Assembly (NCBI GenBank): GCA_963738835.1
Contig: CAVTYH010000006.1
Coordinates: forward strand, 248,001-312,000
Direction: 5' to 3'
DNA length: 64,000 nucleotides
Origin: CAVTYH01 sp963738835
Lineage (GTDB): Bacteria > Planctomycetota > Planctomycetia > Pirellulales > JADZDJ01
Positions 32,262-42,447 of this stretch are shown here, piece by piece. Numbering within the stretch: the stretch's first letter is position 1; each line of letters begins with the position of its first letter. The notes under the pieces were generated by a model. That model saw nothing but the letters and a program-made list of their open reading frames with translations. It was not told the DNA's origin and made no database searches. The translations under genes were made by a program, and so were the position numbers.

Positions 32262-34112
32262 ATGTTAATAAATGCGCGTTTCCCTTGGCTTGTGATTCTG
32301 GGCAGTTTCGCGATTGGCCAAATGGCCGTCGCACAGGACCTCAAGGTGCTCACCAACCACCTCGGCTACGAACTCGGTGGGCCCAAGCATGCGGTCGTGC
32401 TCGGCCAGGCGTCGGATGAAATCACGTCGTTCAAACTGATCGATCAGCAATCGGGCAAAGCCGTCTTAGCAGGCGATGCCCTGAAAGTTGGTCCCGTGGA
32501 TCAATGGAAAGATTGGTGCTTCTGGACCGCCGATTTCAGCGGATTGAAGACCGAGGGCACTTACGTTCTGGAGTGCAACACCGGTCACGGCACGGTGCGG
32601 TCGTTTCCCTTTCGAATCGAGCACAACTTGCTGGAACGTAACACACTGGGGGGCGTCGTCTATTATTTCAAGGGCCAGCGCAGCTCGGGCCTCCTCGACA
32701 AAGCCGACAGGCATTTGAAGTTCGAAGGCAGCGACAACACCGCTGATGTTCACGGCGGCTGGTTCGATGCGACCGGCGATTATGGAAAACATCTCTCGCA
32801 TTTGTCGTTTTCCACCTACTTCAACCCGCAACAAATTCCGCTGGCCGATTGGAGCTTGTTCAAAACGTACCAGCAATTGCAGAACCGCGGCGATCCCAAC
32901 TTCCGCCAGTACAAACGCCGCTTGCTCGACGAGGCAATGTTCGGCGCCGATTATTTGGTGCGCGTGAAGAATCCTGAGGGTTCGTTTTACCGGTCCGTCG
33001 GCTGCCCCGGTGGAGAAAAGAAGCCGGAAGATCGCCGTATCAGCAAAGAAGGGCAAAACTTCGCCATCAAAACGTTGGAGACGAAAGACAAATTCAAGCC
33101 CGGCGAAATCAAAGCGATAGAGGCGAAGTTTCCGTACGAAGTGGGCTTCCGCGCCGGCGGCGGCGTGGCGATTGCCGCGTTGGCGCTGGCCAGCACTCAC
33201 GATGTGAGCGGTGAGTTCTCCAACGCCAAATACTTGCAAACGGCGAAAGATGCGTTCGATTTTCTCGAAAAGCACAATCTGCTCTACACCAACGATGGCA
33301 AAGAAAACATCGTCGATGACTATTGTGCTTTGTTGGCCGCCACCGAACTGTTCAAAGCCACGCAGGAAGAACAGTACAAAACCGCCGCCGACCGGCGGGC
33401 AAAAAGCCTGATGGCGCGGCTGATCTCCAGCGGCGAGTACGTCAATTATTGGCGGGCTGACGATGCCGATCGCCCGTTCTTTCACGCCGCCGATGCCGGG
33501 CTGCCGGTCGTCAGCTTGCTGAATTACTATGACATCGCCGACCAGGCCGCGCAAAAGAGTGTTCTGGAAACGGTGCGCAAATCGCTGGAGTCGGAACTGC
33601 GTATCACCGGCGAAGTCGCCAATCCGTTCGGCTACGCCCGGCAATTGGTGCAGAGCAAAGATGGCAGCCGCCGCACGTCTTTCTTTTTCCCACACGACAC
33701 AGAAACCGCGCCGTGGTGGCAAGGCGAAAACGCCCGCTTGTCGTCACTAGCCGCCGCCGCGCGGTTGGCCGCCCCGCATTTCAAAGACGATGCCGCCTTT
33801 CACGACAAGCTTGAAAGCTACGCCGCGAATCAATTGAACTGGATTCTCGGTCTCAACCCGTACGATTCCTGCATGCTGCACGGTTCGGGCCGCAACAACC
33901 CACCGTACATGTTCTTCAATTCTTACGAATACACGAACGCCCCCGGCGGCATCGTGAACGGCATCACCGCCGGCTACAAAAACCCGCACGACATCGATTT
34001 CAATCTGGGCTTCGCCGCCACCGGCAAAGACGAAGACTGGCGCTGGGGCGAACAGTGGCTGCCCCACGCCGCGTGGTATTTGTACGCGATTTCGCTGAAT
34101 GATTTACCGTAG
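32262..34112 (+). CDS. Secreted GH9-family endoglucanase/cellulase with N-terminal Ig-like domain
   Basis: An inverting beta-1,4-glucanase-type enzyme acting outside the cytoplasm. ATG 32262 is preceded by a GGGGGA ribosome site and begins a signal peptide (FPWLVILGSFAIGQMAVAQ); the open frame upstream to 32028 is not needed. Residues about 22-110 form the CelD-type Ig-like domain (LKVLTNHLGYELGGPKHAVV, YVLECNTGHG, SFPFRIEHNLL). The (alpha/alpha)6 catalytic domain follows with GGWFDATGDYGKHLSH, whose Asp residues supply the base, then LNWILGLNPYDSCMLHGSG and the C-terminal acid Glu in WRWGEQWLPHAAW. Length 616 aa, normal for this GH9 type. The product could act on cellulose, xyloglucan or glucosamine oligomers; GH9 varies. 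It is followed after 11 bp by the next gene, likely an operon. Confidence 0.9.
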   Translation: MLINARFPWLVILGSFAIGQMAVAQDLKVLTNHLGYELGGPKHAVVLGQASDEITSFKLIDQQSGKAVLAGDALKVGPVDQWKDWCFWTADFSGLKTEGTYVLECNTGHGTVRSFPFRIEHNLLERNTLGGVVYYFKGQRSSGLLDKADRHLKFEGSDNTADVHGGWFDATGDYGKHLSHLSFSTYFNPQQIPLADWSLFKTYQQLQNRGDPNFRQYKRRLLDEAMFGADYLVRVKNPEGSFYRSVGCPGGEKKPEDRRISKEGQNFAIKTLETKDKFKPGEIKAIEAKFPYEVGFRAGGGVAIAALALASTHDVSGEFSNAKYLQTAKDAFDFLEKHNLLYTNDGKENIVDDYCALLAATELFKATQEEQYKTAADRRAKSLMARLISSGEYVNYWRADDADRPFFHAADAGLPVVSLLNYYDIADQAAQKSVLETVRKSLESELRITGEVANPFGYARQLVQSKDGSRRTSFFFPHDTETAPWWQGENARLSSLAAAARLAAPHFKDDAAFHDKLESYAANQLNWILGLNPYDSCMLHGSGRNNPPYMFFNSYEYTNAPGGIVNGITAGYKNPHDIDFNLGFAATGKDEDWRWGEQWLPHAAWYLYAISLNDLP

Positions 34113-34123
34113 AGGAGTTCGCC

Positions 34124-36977
34124 ATGAGCACGTTGCGACCAAACATCCTCGGGAAGAGCGCGAAGGCCTGGCTGGCAATCGCGTCGGTGTTACTTGCTCC
34201 GGGCAAAATATTCTCACAGGAGCAGCAACCGGATGCTGCCGATGACGAAAAAGCCGCGCAGGTCGAACCACTAGCACTCACGGTGCTTGGTCTGGAATTC
34301 TTACATGCTTCTTCGGCGCAGAAGCAGAAAGATTTGCCCGATCTGTTTGAGCCTTCACCGAAAGATCCGAAGAAGTGGCAGTATCGCGGTGAAGTGTTCT
34401 TGATGCCGCTGAAAGAGCAGGGAAAGAACCAAAATGATGCTGACGACAAGCGTTACGTCTGGCTGAACTATCCCGTGACGCGCGGCAAGTTTTATATCCA
34501 GTATCGTGCGGATCGCAATCAGCCGAAGACCGAACGCATTTACGGGCCGTTCGACGGCGATCCGTTTGAGCAGCTGAAACTGGAAGATCTGATGGCCGCT
34601 CGGCTGAAAGCAGAATACTCGCCCGACGATTTGTATCGCATCAAGCTGATGCTGCGGACCAACGATGCCAAAATGGCGGCGCGAGCCTTGCGGCTGATGC
34701 AAGCGGCGATCGAGTGCGATTCGCCGGCCGTGCGAACTTCAATTTTGCGCGAAGTGCGACAAACCGCGAAAGAATTTGTCGAGACAATCCAGACGCATGG
34801 ATTAGACGCGGAACTCGAGAAACTCCAAGACAACATCAAAGCGGCTGAGGCAAACCTCGAAAAGCTGGTCGCCGAGATTCCCGATCAAGAATATCAGACG
34901 CCGGGCGATTCGAAGATTGCCATGCCGAATCAGATTTCCAAAGAAGCCTGGGCGCATGCGGTCAATGGCTTGCGAGTCGCCGCCATGCCGCGGCTCGACA
35001 CCGTCGCCGTCGGCGAAAAGCTGCCGATCACGCTGGTCGTGGAAAATGTCAGCGATCACGACATCAAGTTTTCGTTCTCTGATGTTATGCAAGGCTCGCG
35101 CACCGAAGTTCGCCATCCGAACCAGAACAATTTGCAAACCGACACGGTCTGGTACTCGGGCATTTCGCCGATTCAGCGTTTTGTGCTAAGACCGGGTGAG
35201 CAGGTGGCGCTGGCCCACGTGAGCCTGAAGGTTGTCGAGAAGCGCAACACGGGCGACCACTCCTTCGGCTGCACGGCGGTAATCGACGCTGAGGCTGCAA
35301 AACCGCAGAGCAATGTGTATCAAGTGCGATACAGCATTCCCTTGGCAAACGGCGAAAGTTGGCACCGCGGCGCCGACGGCATCATGTCGCCGTGTTTCGC
35401 CCGCCAAAGGGGAGTGGAGCGGCACGTTGATGAGCAATTTCGTCGGTGTAACGACTACACTGCCCGACGAAAAGCCGAAATCGGAAGACCGGCCGAAGAC
35501 GGATGAAAAGTCTCCCGTGGACAAGCAGAAGCCCGACGATAAACCAAAGCCCGAAAATCAATCCAGCTCCGACGCAAGGCCCAGCGCTGAACAAGCCAAA
35601 TCAGAAACGAAGCAGCCCGCCGGAAAATCGGCAGCGAAAGCAGTCGACGAGAAAACGTCTTCCATCACCATTTCCGGTCGGACACTAGATGCCAATTCGA
35701 AACCAATTGCCGGTGCGACGGTCTATGTCGCCTCGCGCCAGCCTGGATACAAACGGTTGGCCGAGACGAAGTCGGACGCGAACGGCCGATACGAATTCCG
35801 CGATCTGCCGGTGCCGATGAATTGGCCGCAAATCGACAACCCGTCGGCGGACGCGGTAGGACATGGCGAGTTACAAGTTTTTGGGTCTGCTGAAGGGTAC
35901 GGTTTTGCCTGGCGTCCACAACACACCCAAATTGCCGTTGTGCGCCGCGGTCCGCCCGTTTGGGCCGAACTCGATCTGAAATTTCCCGCTGCCGCTAAGC
36001 TTGGTGGCCGCATTGTCGATGATCGTGGCCAGCCGATTTCTCAAGCGCGATTGGAGATTCGCTTTGCCGATCCGATCCCAGAGAATGGTTACGCCGACGC
36101 GGACCAATTCAACACGATGAGTGGCCGCGGCGAATTCGATGCCTTGAACGAACGCAGTACAGTGCCCGCGGAAATGAAATTCCGCACGTCCGATGACGAT
36201 GGGCGATTCGAATTCACGGGACTCCCAACGAACTGCCGATTTCGCATCGATGTGAAGGCATCTAACTTCGCCCTGCGAACCATCTGGGCGGCTACGCAGA
36301 ACGGCATCAAAGACGGCCAAGGCAACCGGGTCCCCGTCGATGGTATGACACTGACGTTGGTTCGCCCCGCGGCAGTTTCCGTGCAGGTGCTTTATGGCGA
36401 CACCAACCAACCGGCCCCCAAGGTTCTGGTTTCTGGCGGTGGCGAAGGGAACAGTTTTGTGGAAACGACCGATGCCCAAGGGCGAGTTACACTGAAAATC
36501 CCCGCGGGACAATATAAGGCGAGCATTCTTGCGGCGTTCGACACGCCGTACTTATCGCTGGATTCAATGCAACAAACTGGCATCGAATTTGATGTGCCGC
36601 GCAAGGAAACAACAGGACCGTTAGTCTTCCGCTTGCCGCCAGCTGCTGTGCTCGAATTGTTGGTGATCGATCCGCTCACTGGTAAGGGGCTGGAAGGGCT
36701 GAATTTCTGGAAAGCCGATCCCGCGAAACCGTTCGATCGGCAAGAGATTTTTTATCGCAGTTGGGAAGCAGCCACGCACATCGTTCACGCCCACTATCCG
36801 AAAACCGATGCCAATGGCAACGTGAAGATTATCTTTCCGCCCGGTCCGTATCGCATCGGCATCGGCTGGCCGCAGCGGCCTAACGGTTACGACGTTATTG
36901 AAGCAAACGGCCAGGAAGTTGACTTACAACCCGGCGAGCCGATGAAGATGACATTCCACGTCGGCAAGTCGCATTAG
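34124..36977 (+). CDS. Large secreted protein with coiled coil and carboxypeptidase-regulatory-like domains (frameshifted)
   Basis: Restored length is about 950 residues. The first frame (34124-35506) has a signal peptide (AWLAIASVLLAPGKIFSQ) and a region of unknown fold. It then has a heptad-like stretch at about residues 205-245 (LEKLQDNIKAAEANLEKLVA) and a beta-sandwich-like domain (LPITLVVENVSDHDIKFSFS). The second frame carries a Lys/Pro/Glu-rich linker (about 35470-35640), then ITISGRTLDANSKPIAGATV, a carboxypeptidase regulatory-like fold. Further sandwich repeats follow (KLGGRIVDDRGQPISQARL). The frames meet at about 35395-35400: one extra C in MSPC versus MS-RVSPAKGEWSGT explains the break. 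It is translationally close to GH9 (GAGGAG before ATG). These domains often serve as spacers or carbohydrate-contact modules; no catalytic motif is seen. Confidence 0.72.
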
Positions 36978-37024
36978 CACATCCCTTCTATTTTCATCGA
37001 TCGCATTCAGTCCTCACATTTCCA

Positions 37025-37303
37025 ATTGCGCAGCGTGGCGCGAACATCGACGGCGAATTCGATGGCCCGGCGATGGCCGCGCTTATTGCCCCGCGGCCGT
37101 TGCTCACCATTAACGGCGATTCCGATGCCCGCACGCCGCTGCCTGGCTTGCAGTTATGCACCGACGCCGCGAAGGCCGCTTATCGAGCCGCCAGCGCGAA
37201 AGATCACTTCGTGGTTCGCATTCAAGAGAAGACCGGCCACAAAGTGAATGCCGATTCGCAAGACGCCGCGGTCGATTGGTTCGTCAAATGGCTGAAACCG
37301 TAG
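37025..37303 (+). pseudogene. C-terminal remnant of an alpha/beta hydrolase (acetylxylan-esterase-like)
   Basis: About 92 codons without a proper start encode the end of a secreted esterase-type hydrolase. MAALIAPRPLLTINGDSDAR holds the catalytic-Asp loop, and KTGHKVNADSQDAAVDWFVK holds the catalytic His. The nucleophile Ser and the whole N-terminal half are missing, and nothing upstream to 36978 matches. Truncation rather than frameshift is therefore the likely cause. An intact relative type lies at 62562-63602, although the two are not close copies. Confidence 0.65.
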
Positions 37304-37322
37304 GTCAGACTTTGCTTGGGTA

Positions 37323-37375
37323 ATGGCGGAGCTTGCTATGCACTCCAGCGCCGGGCCGAGCCCGGCCGCTACGCC
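37323..37375. repeat. Extragenic repeat, GTAGCGGCCGGGCTCGGCCC family, copy 1
   Basis: GGCGGAGCTTGC, CTCCAGCGCC and GGGCCGAGCCCGGCCGCTAC follow in order. The same elements in reverse orientation occur at 58980-59034. Internal symmetry (GGGCTCGGCCC core) allows a hairpin. Located between the esterase remnant and the convergent propeller gene. Confidence 0.7.
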
Positions 37376-37417
37376 AGACTGCAATGCGCTCCAGCGGAAA
37401 GACAAATAAAGCCCGAC

Positions 37418-38704
37418 CTACTCGGCGCCTTTACCGGCCGCCACGTCGTAGCACCGGAGCACGCCCTGATCGCGAATGTAGAGTCGGCCATTCGCGACGA
37501 CCGGGTACGCCCACGCTTTGGCAGAGGCTCGGTCGGGCTGGCCTGGCGGCGTGAAGCGGCCCTTCTCGTGGTAAGCGTCTGGCGCGGCATCGACGAGTGC
37601 CACATCGCCGTTTTCGCCGTGCAGATATAAGCAGCCATCGGCAAAGCAAACGGAACTGGTGCCAATGCCGCGCTCGCTCCACTTGATGTCGCCCGTGGCA
37701 AAATCGACGCACATCAGCGCTTCGCCGGTGCCGTACAGATAGTTGCCAATTTTCACCGTGCCACCAATGGCCTTGGGCAACTTCGGCGAGAAGTATACCT
37801 CCTGCGGATCAGCAGCCAGGTCAACCGTGTCGAGTTTGAGCAAACGGCCTCCCATTCGCATTGGCACACTGTACACGTAAGGGCCATCGATCGTGGGCGT
37901 GGGAATGTTCGGCATATCTTTGTCGGCTTTTTTCAGATCGCGCCACAGCAATTTGCCCGACTTGGCGTCGATTCCCACCAGCGATTTTCCCAAGAACTGA
38001 ATGTACTGTTTGTTGCTGCCCGAGCCGGTGATGACGATCGACGAATACGCTGCCCTTTCGCCATCGGGCACGGCGCACTTCCAAATGACCTCGCCGGTTT
38101 TCTTGTGGAGGGCGATGACCGTGGCATCGGGGCCGCCGGGCGTGCAAACCACGGCGTCGCCATCGACCAACGGCGATTCGGAATAAGCCCAGATGCCGGG
38201 CTGGCCGCCGAAATCGGTTTGCACATTTTTCTGCCAGCGAATTTTGCCGCTGCCGATCTCAAGGCACGCTAAATCGCCGTCGCTGCCCAGCGCGTACAGC
38301 ACGTCGCCATCGACCGTGGGCGTCGATCGCGCGCCGGGATACGGCGGCTGTTGGTTAGGCAGGCCGACTTTGCCGATGCGCGTCGACCACACCTGGCTGC
38401 CGTCTTTCACCGCCCGCGCTTCGACGAATTCATCTTCGTTGCCGGCATTGCCCAGCAAATAAATTCGCTGACCGACCACGGCGGGCGTGGAATAGCCCGA
38501 CCCAACATCGCTCACCTGCCACAGCAGCTTCGGGCCATCGCTGGGCCACTCGTGCAAAAGGCCGGTTTCTTTCGAAATTCCATCGCGTTGCGGCCCACGC
38601 CACTGCGGCCAATCAGCCGCCGGCGCACGGATTGCACAGAACAGCACGAGCGCTATGAAAACGGTTACAATGCCGGTGAATGGTTTTTGGCGTTTCAAGT
38701 TCAT
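37418..38704 (-). CDS. Secreted PQQ-like beta-propeller repeat protein (paralogue of the 10.3-kb gene)
   Basis: A 428-residue exported propeller. ATG 38704 begins a signal peptide (FTGIVTVFIALVLFCAIRAPA) and the mature part opens with ADWPQWRGPQRDGISKETG, the planctomycete PQQ-like signature. Blades are marked by GYSTPAVVGQRIYLLG, STPTVDGDVLYALGSDGDL and AYPVVANGRLYIRDQ. GGAGGAA stands unusually close to the ATG (two to three bases); an upstream ATG at 38752 is open but would add a non-leader extension. No quinone-ligand residues can be identified, so an enzymatic function is not claimed. Divergent from the hemerythrin gene with 100 bp between starts. Confidence 0.83.
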   Translation of the reverse strand: MNLKRQKPFTGIVTVFIALVLFCAIRAPAADWPQWRGPQRDGISKETGLLHEWPSDGPKLLWQVSDVGSGYSTPAVVGQRIYLLGNAGNEDEFVEARAVKDGSQVWSTRIGKVGLPNQQPPYPGARSTPTVDGDVLYALGSDGDLACLEIGSGKIRWQKNVQTDFGGQPGIWAYSESPLVDGDAVVCTPGGPDATVIALHKKTGEVIWKCAVPDGERAAYSSIVITGSGSNKQYIQFLGKSLVGIDAKSGKLLWRDLKKADKDMPNIPTPTIDGPYVYSVPMRMGGRLLKLDTVDLAADPQEVYFSPKLPKAIGGTVKIGNYLYGTGEALMCVDFATGDIKWSERGIGTSSVCFADGCLYLHGENGDVALVDAAPDAYHEKGRFTPPGQPDRASAKAWAYPVVANGRLYIRDQGVLRCYDVAAGKGAE

Positions 38705-38804
38705 TTCCTCCAGGTATGGCTGCCTCGTCGCCACGCAGCGCGTGGGAACCAAAATGTATCTCAGTCGCTGTTGCTCTGCAACAATTTCTCAAAGGAACTG
38801 ACTT

Positions 38805-39571
38805 ATGACAGACGAATTTTCCAACCGTCGCGATTTTTTCCGCGTCTCTACGGTCGCTAGCACCGGGCTGTTGCTGGCTGGCGCCGCGTCCACTTGGGCT
38901 GCTGATCCGAAGGCCGAGACCAAAAAAGCCATGTCGAAATCTGACCAAAAAGCGTCTGCCAAAGACGCGGCCCAGCCAAAGCCGGAAGAAGACGTTTCGC
39001 CCGCCGAAGACCTGATGCGCGAGCACGGCGTGCTGAAGCGGGTGATGCTGGTGTATGACGAAGTGCTGCACCGCTGGGACAAAAAGGAAGAGGTGCCCCC
39101 CGAAATTCTAGCCGCAGCCGCCGGCATGATTCGCCACTTTGTCGAAGATTATCACGAGAAGCTGGAAGAAGATTATCTGTTTCCACGTTTTGAGAAAGCG
39201 AACAAGCTGACCGACCTCGTGAAAACATTGAAGGCTCAGCATCAAGCGGGCCGCAAAGTGACCGACATCGTCATTCAACGCGCCAACGCCAAGAGTTTGA
39301 AAGACGCCGCCGAGCGCGCAAAATCGCCCAGGCCATCCGCGAGTTCAATCGCATGTATGCCCCGCACGAAGCCCGCGAAGACACCGTGCTGTTCCCGGCC
39401 TTCCGCGGACTGGTATCGGCCAACGAATACGATTCGCTGGGCGAAGATTTCGAGAAGAAAGAGAACGAGCTGTTCGGCGCAGAAGGTTTTGAAAAAATGG
39501 TCGACAAAGTCGCCGGCATTGAAAAGCAACTCGGCATCTACGACTTGGCGCAATTTACGCCCAAGGTGTGA
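38805..39571 (+). CDS. Tat-exported hemerythrin-like domain protein (frameshifted)
   Basis: The N-terminus NRRDFFRVSTVASTGLLLAG is a twin-arginine signal, implying export folded with its cofactor. A Lys/Ala/Pro linker leads to a four-helix hemerythrin-like domain. DLMREHGVLKRVMLVYDEVL and FVEDYHEKLEEDYLFPRF supply the first His/Glu iron ligands, LKAQHQAGRKVTDIV the next, and MYAPHEAREDTVLFPAF the last. The frame breaks in the A-run at 39320-39323: one more A would read AERAKIAQAIREFNRMYAPH and end at the TGA at 39569. In the uncorrected frame the last ligands are lost and an unrelated tail runs to 39815. The protein probably binds a di-iron centre for oxygen, NO or iron handling; the exact role is inferred. 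A copy of its 3' end lies at 43622-43792. Confidence 0.83.
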
Positions 39572-39651
39572 GCCGGCAATCGCTGCCTGGCCTGGCCGTG
39601 TCGATCGGGAACGGCGTGTCGATCAGAGGCAGTGCGTTGTACTGGAGGCGC

Positions 39652-39682
39652 AAAAAAATGCCGCGGCGAGTTGCCGCGGCAT
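39652..39682 (-). terminator. Rho-independent terminator of the 39.7-kb PEP-CTERM gene
   Basis: On the minus strand GATGCCGCGGCAA pairs across a CTC-centred loop with TTGCCGCGGCAT-type sequence and is followed by seven T. It begins about 30 bp after the stop codon at 39712. Confidence 0.85.
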
Positions 39683-39711
39683 CGAAGTAAATCTTGGAAA
39701 TCGCAAAACTG

Positions 39712-40656
39712 CTAGCCCGCCGAGCGACGACGGCTGCAATACACTCCCGCCAATCCCAGCGCGCCAAAAGCGGCCAGCACCATCGTTCCCGGCTCCGGCA
39801 CCGCCATGTAATTAACGGCGTTCAAAAACAATTGCGCCCCATCGCCGCTCAAGTCATAAATGCCCGCGGAGTCACCCGTTACACCATTAGCTTCGCGGCT
39901 TCCGCTCAGGAATACCAGCCGATGGCCCCCCAAGACGCTGGCCGTGGCGTTTGCCAGAGTCGCACCAGCGGGCCACTCGGCGATCAACGTGCCGCCGAAC
40001 GCTGCATCGCCAACCGTTCCGTCGGTCGCCAATGCCGTCCCGCCCCCGGCCAGCGGATCGGTGTTGACCGAAATGCCCCGTTGCACCGTGGTCCCATCGA
40101 CTGGGCTGACCGCGAGGCCGGCAAAGTCGTTGATCATCGTGTTCGTGCCGTCCAGAGCGATGCCGGCAAAGATTGGGTGCAGGGGATTATTGACCGTCAG
40201 CTTCACATTGCCCGCAATGTCCGGTGGCGTCACTGAGGCCGTTACATATCCCAAGCGGTTGGCCCGCTCGACATATCCCGACATCAGGATCAGCGGGGCA
40301 GTAACCTGTACATTCCAAGCCAGGGCCTCTTCATTTTGCTGATAATTTCCGCTGTTTATCGAGCGACCAATGATCACTAAATCGGCCCCGTTCAACTGCG
40401 CCAGCTCATCTGACGAGAGCGACCCTCCCGACGCAATGTCGTGTGTCACAAACCTGGTAACGGTGTTCCCGTTGGCAGTCAGGAGGTCGGTGTAACCTTT
40501 ATCCGGCGCCGTGGTGAAGCCAGCAGTCGCTGCATTGGCCGAGGGCGCATTGTCGGCCGAATGAAAGGTTACCCAAACAATATTGGCCGCGGATGCAGAA
40601 GCGGCCAGGGCAAAAAACACAGTTGCGGTGCAGGCCAAACGAAGGTGCAAATTCAT
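39712..40656 (-). CDS. PEP-CTERM sorting domain protein
   Basis: A 314-residue exported protein. Signal peptide LACTATVFFALAASASAA, then a soluble domain opening with NIVWVTFHSADNAPSANAAT. This domain contains LLTANGNTVTRF, ADLVIIGRSINSGNY and LILMSGYVERANRLGY, a Rossmann-like series that resembles flavodoxin-type or ThuA-like folds, but I cannot name a family. The C-terminus VPEPGTMVLAAFGALGLAG followed by CSRRR is a complete PEP-CTERM tail. Known PEP-CTERM proteins are processed by exosortase and moved to the exopolysaccharide or cell surface. No exosortase gene is in the window. Frame intact, with a strong terminator downstream. Confidence 0.85.
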   Translation of the reverse strand: MNLHLRLACTATVFFALAASASAANIVWVTFHSADNAPSANAATAGFTTAPDKGYTDLLTANGNTVTRFVTHDIASGGSLSSDELAQLNGADLVIIGRSINSGNYQQNEEALAWNVQVTAPLILMSGYVERANRLGYVTASVTPPDIAGNVKLTVNNPLHPIFAGIALDGTNTMINDFAGLAVSPVDGTTVQRGISVNTDPLAGGGTALATDGTVGDAAFGGTLIAEWPAGATLANATASVLGGHRLVFLSGSREANGVTGDSAGIYDLSGDGAQLFLNAVNYMAVPEPGTMVLAAFGALGLAGVYCSRRRSAG

Positions 40657-41111
40657 AAGTGTCTCCCTCGAACACAGTTGCCAATCAATAAGCCAGAAAG
40701 CGTACGCTTCCTCTTACTCCGACTTTCCCAACGGAAGCGAATCTTGCGCCTCTTCCTGCCACGTTCCTTGAGTTCTGCTATTACTTCGCCGCTAACAGCC
40801 GACGGAAGCGTTTATTCTTCGAAAAGACAAAGCACCTGCTTGTTGAACCCGCTCTGGACAGTGTTTGATGTCCGGCCAAATCGGGTTCCAGCAGCCTTTT
40901 CCCCCTGCTCTCGATAAGCGACTTTGATCTTAACTCGAGGCTAACAATATCTCCACAATTTTTTAAGGAAAATCTAAGAAATTCTTTAAAAATAGAGGCC
41001 GAGCCGCTCTCGGGGGGGATTCTCTAACTGATTGGCCGTAATCGATGGCAGCAATACGGCGGGGGCTTGCTGTTTGTCGCCTTTACCTGGTCCCTGCCCG
41101 GAAAGCAACAA
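40657..41111. other. 455-bp intergenic region between two minus-strand PEP-CTERM genes
   Basis: It should hold the promoter of the 39.7-kb gene and the 3' end of the next. The AT-rich stretch at about 40940-41000 stands out from its GC-rich surroundings. No coding sequence or clear hairpin was found. Confidence 0.4.
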
Positions 41112-42015
41112 CTACAGCACAGCGACCTTAAATCGTGAAACGCGCCTCAATTGCGCAAGCCAGGCGAGCCCCAGCACCGTCAGCCCAATGCCCAGGCTTA
41201 GAGGCGCTCGATGGCTCGGGGACAAGCTCCCCGGATAAAGAGAACGCGGCATTGTAGGTTGGTGGGCTCGCGCCGCCGACAATGTCGGTGCCGATCCGCA
41301 GCCAGTCCGGCGCCAAATCGTCGTTGCGGGTCCAGCTTTGCAAATCAGTATTCCCCACCGGGAACGGGGTGCCCGGAAATGCAATCGGCTTCGGCGCCGA
41401 CAGCCACAAGAAATCGCCGCTGGTCAACTGCACCTCAGGGCGGAAGAAATAGTGATCGGCCGCCAGCACAATGCCCGGGTTAAAGGCGACGCTGAACAGA
41501 ACCTCTTCTCCGGTCATCGGGCCTTCCCCGCCGGTCGTTTGATTGGGAAACGGATGAATCCCGTTCACGACCGAATTATTCACGGTGAAGCTGGTGCTCA
41601 GAAAAGTCGTAATGAAACTCAGCGAGCCCCCCACGCTATCGCGCGTTGCCGAGCCGATTTCGACATCGCTCGGCGAATTGACCCGCGTGGGAACGTGGCC
41701 GGAAGGCGGATTCGTCGAGTCGCCGGGAAACACGTGGTACACTTCGATCTCGACCCGCGCGACGCTGCTCAGTGGCGCTCCAACTGGCAATAGGCCCGTG
41801 AAGGTTGCGGAGTCGAGCCGTGTCTGCTGAGTCAGAACGAAATCGTCCGCCGTTTCAGTTTGCAGTTGGCCCGAACTACTGGGCCGCGACAGGGTGCCGA
41901 TCAGCCCATCGGGATTACCTGTGCTAAAAAAGAACGGCGTAGCTGCGGCGGAACTCACCATGAGAATGGCCACGCACACCACGGCAATGGCACCGACGAT
42001 CAAACGCCGTTTCAT
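41112..42015 (-). CDS. PEP-CTERM sorting domain protein (frameshifted in the anchor)
   Basis: About 300 residues. The ATG at 42015 has GAGGAG seven bases upstream and starts a signal peptide (RLIVGAIAVVCVAILMVSSA). The mature domain (FFSTGNPDGLIGTLSRPSSS, ETADDFVLTQQTRLDSATF, VEIEVYHVFPGDS) matches the type of planctomycete and cyanobacterial PEP-CTERM proteins with a jelly-roll-like sandwich. The PEP motif LVPEPSSA is followed by a frame change at about 41198-41204. In the present frame the tail is KPGHWADGAGARLACAI. Removing one base gives LSLGIGLTVLGLAWLAQLRR, a proper hydrophobic anchor with Arg, ending at 41112. Convergence of PEP motif and hidden anchor in the neighbouring frame is strong evidence for a one-base insertion. 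Confidence 0.8.
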
Positions 42016-42447
42016 GGGAATGCTCCTCATCGTGAAATGGTTCGACTGCCCCGCACGTCGAACGCGCCAGAAGTTAAGTCTAACAGGCCTCCCCGCGTAA
42101 GGGGAGTAAACGCGTAGAGCAATCGAGCTTTATTTTGCAAAGATTGTGCCGCATTTGGCACGCGACTTGGTCAGGCAGGTGTAGTGCCCCTTGGAACGAC
42201 GCTTGCGAATTACGGCCCGATGTCACTCACTTGTTAAGGCAACGGCGAGAATATCGAGTTATTCCCCTGCAAGGCCATTATTTTCTTGACGTCCAGTTCT
42301 TTCGCGGTAGATTGACGGATGGCTCCCACGTGGGGTTCGGCCAATAGTCGCGCTCGTCGTCGTCCCCACGCAGGCACCCGGAACTCTGAAGAGCCATGGC
42401 GACAGCGTCGTCGTTTGGCTTGGTAAATCTTCAATGAGGGTGCATCC
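42016..42447. other. 432-bp divergent promoter region between two PEP-CTERM genes
   Basis: Starts at 42015 (minus) and 42448 (plus) face away from each other, so both promoters should be here. No consensus pair, repeat or small ORF is convincing. Confidence 0.4.

Noticed and set aside
32466..33722. 418-codon minus-strand frame
   Set aside because: Antisense shadow of the GH9 catalytic domain; codon pattern mirrors the sense gene.
40441..40917. 158-codon plus-strand frame
   Set aside because: Partly antisense to a PEP-CTERM gene, with no leader or motif.
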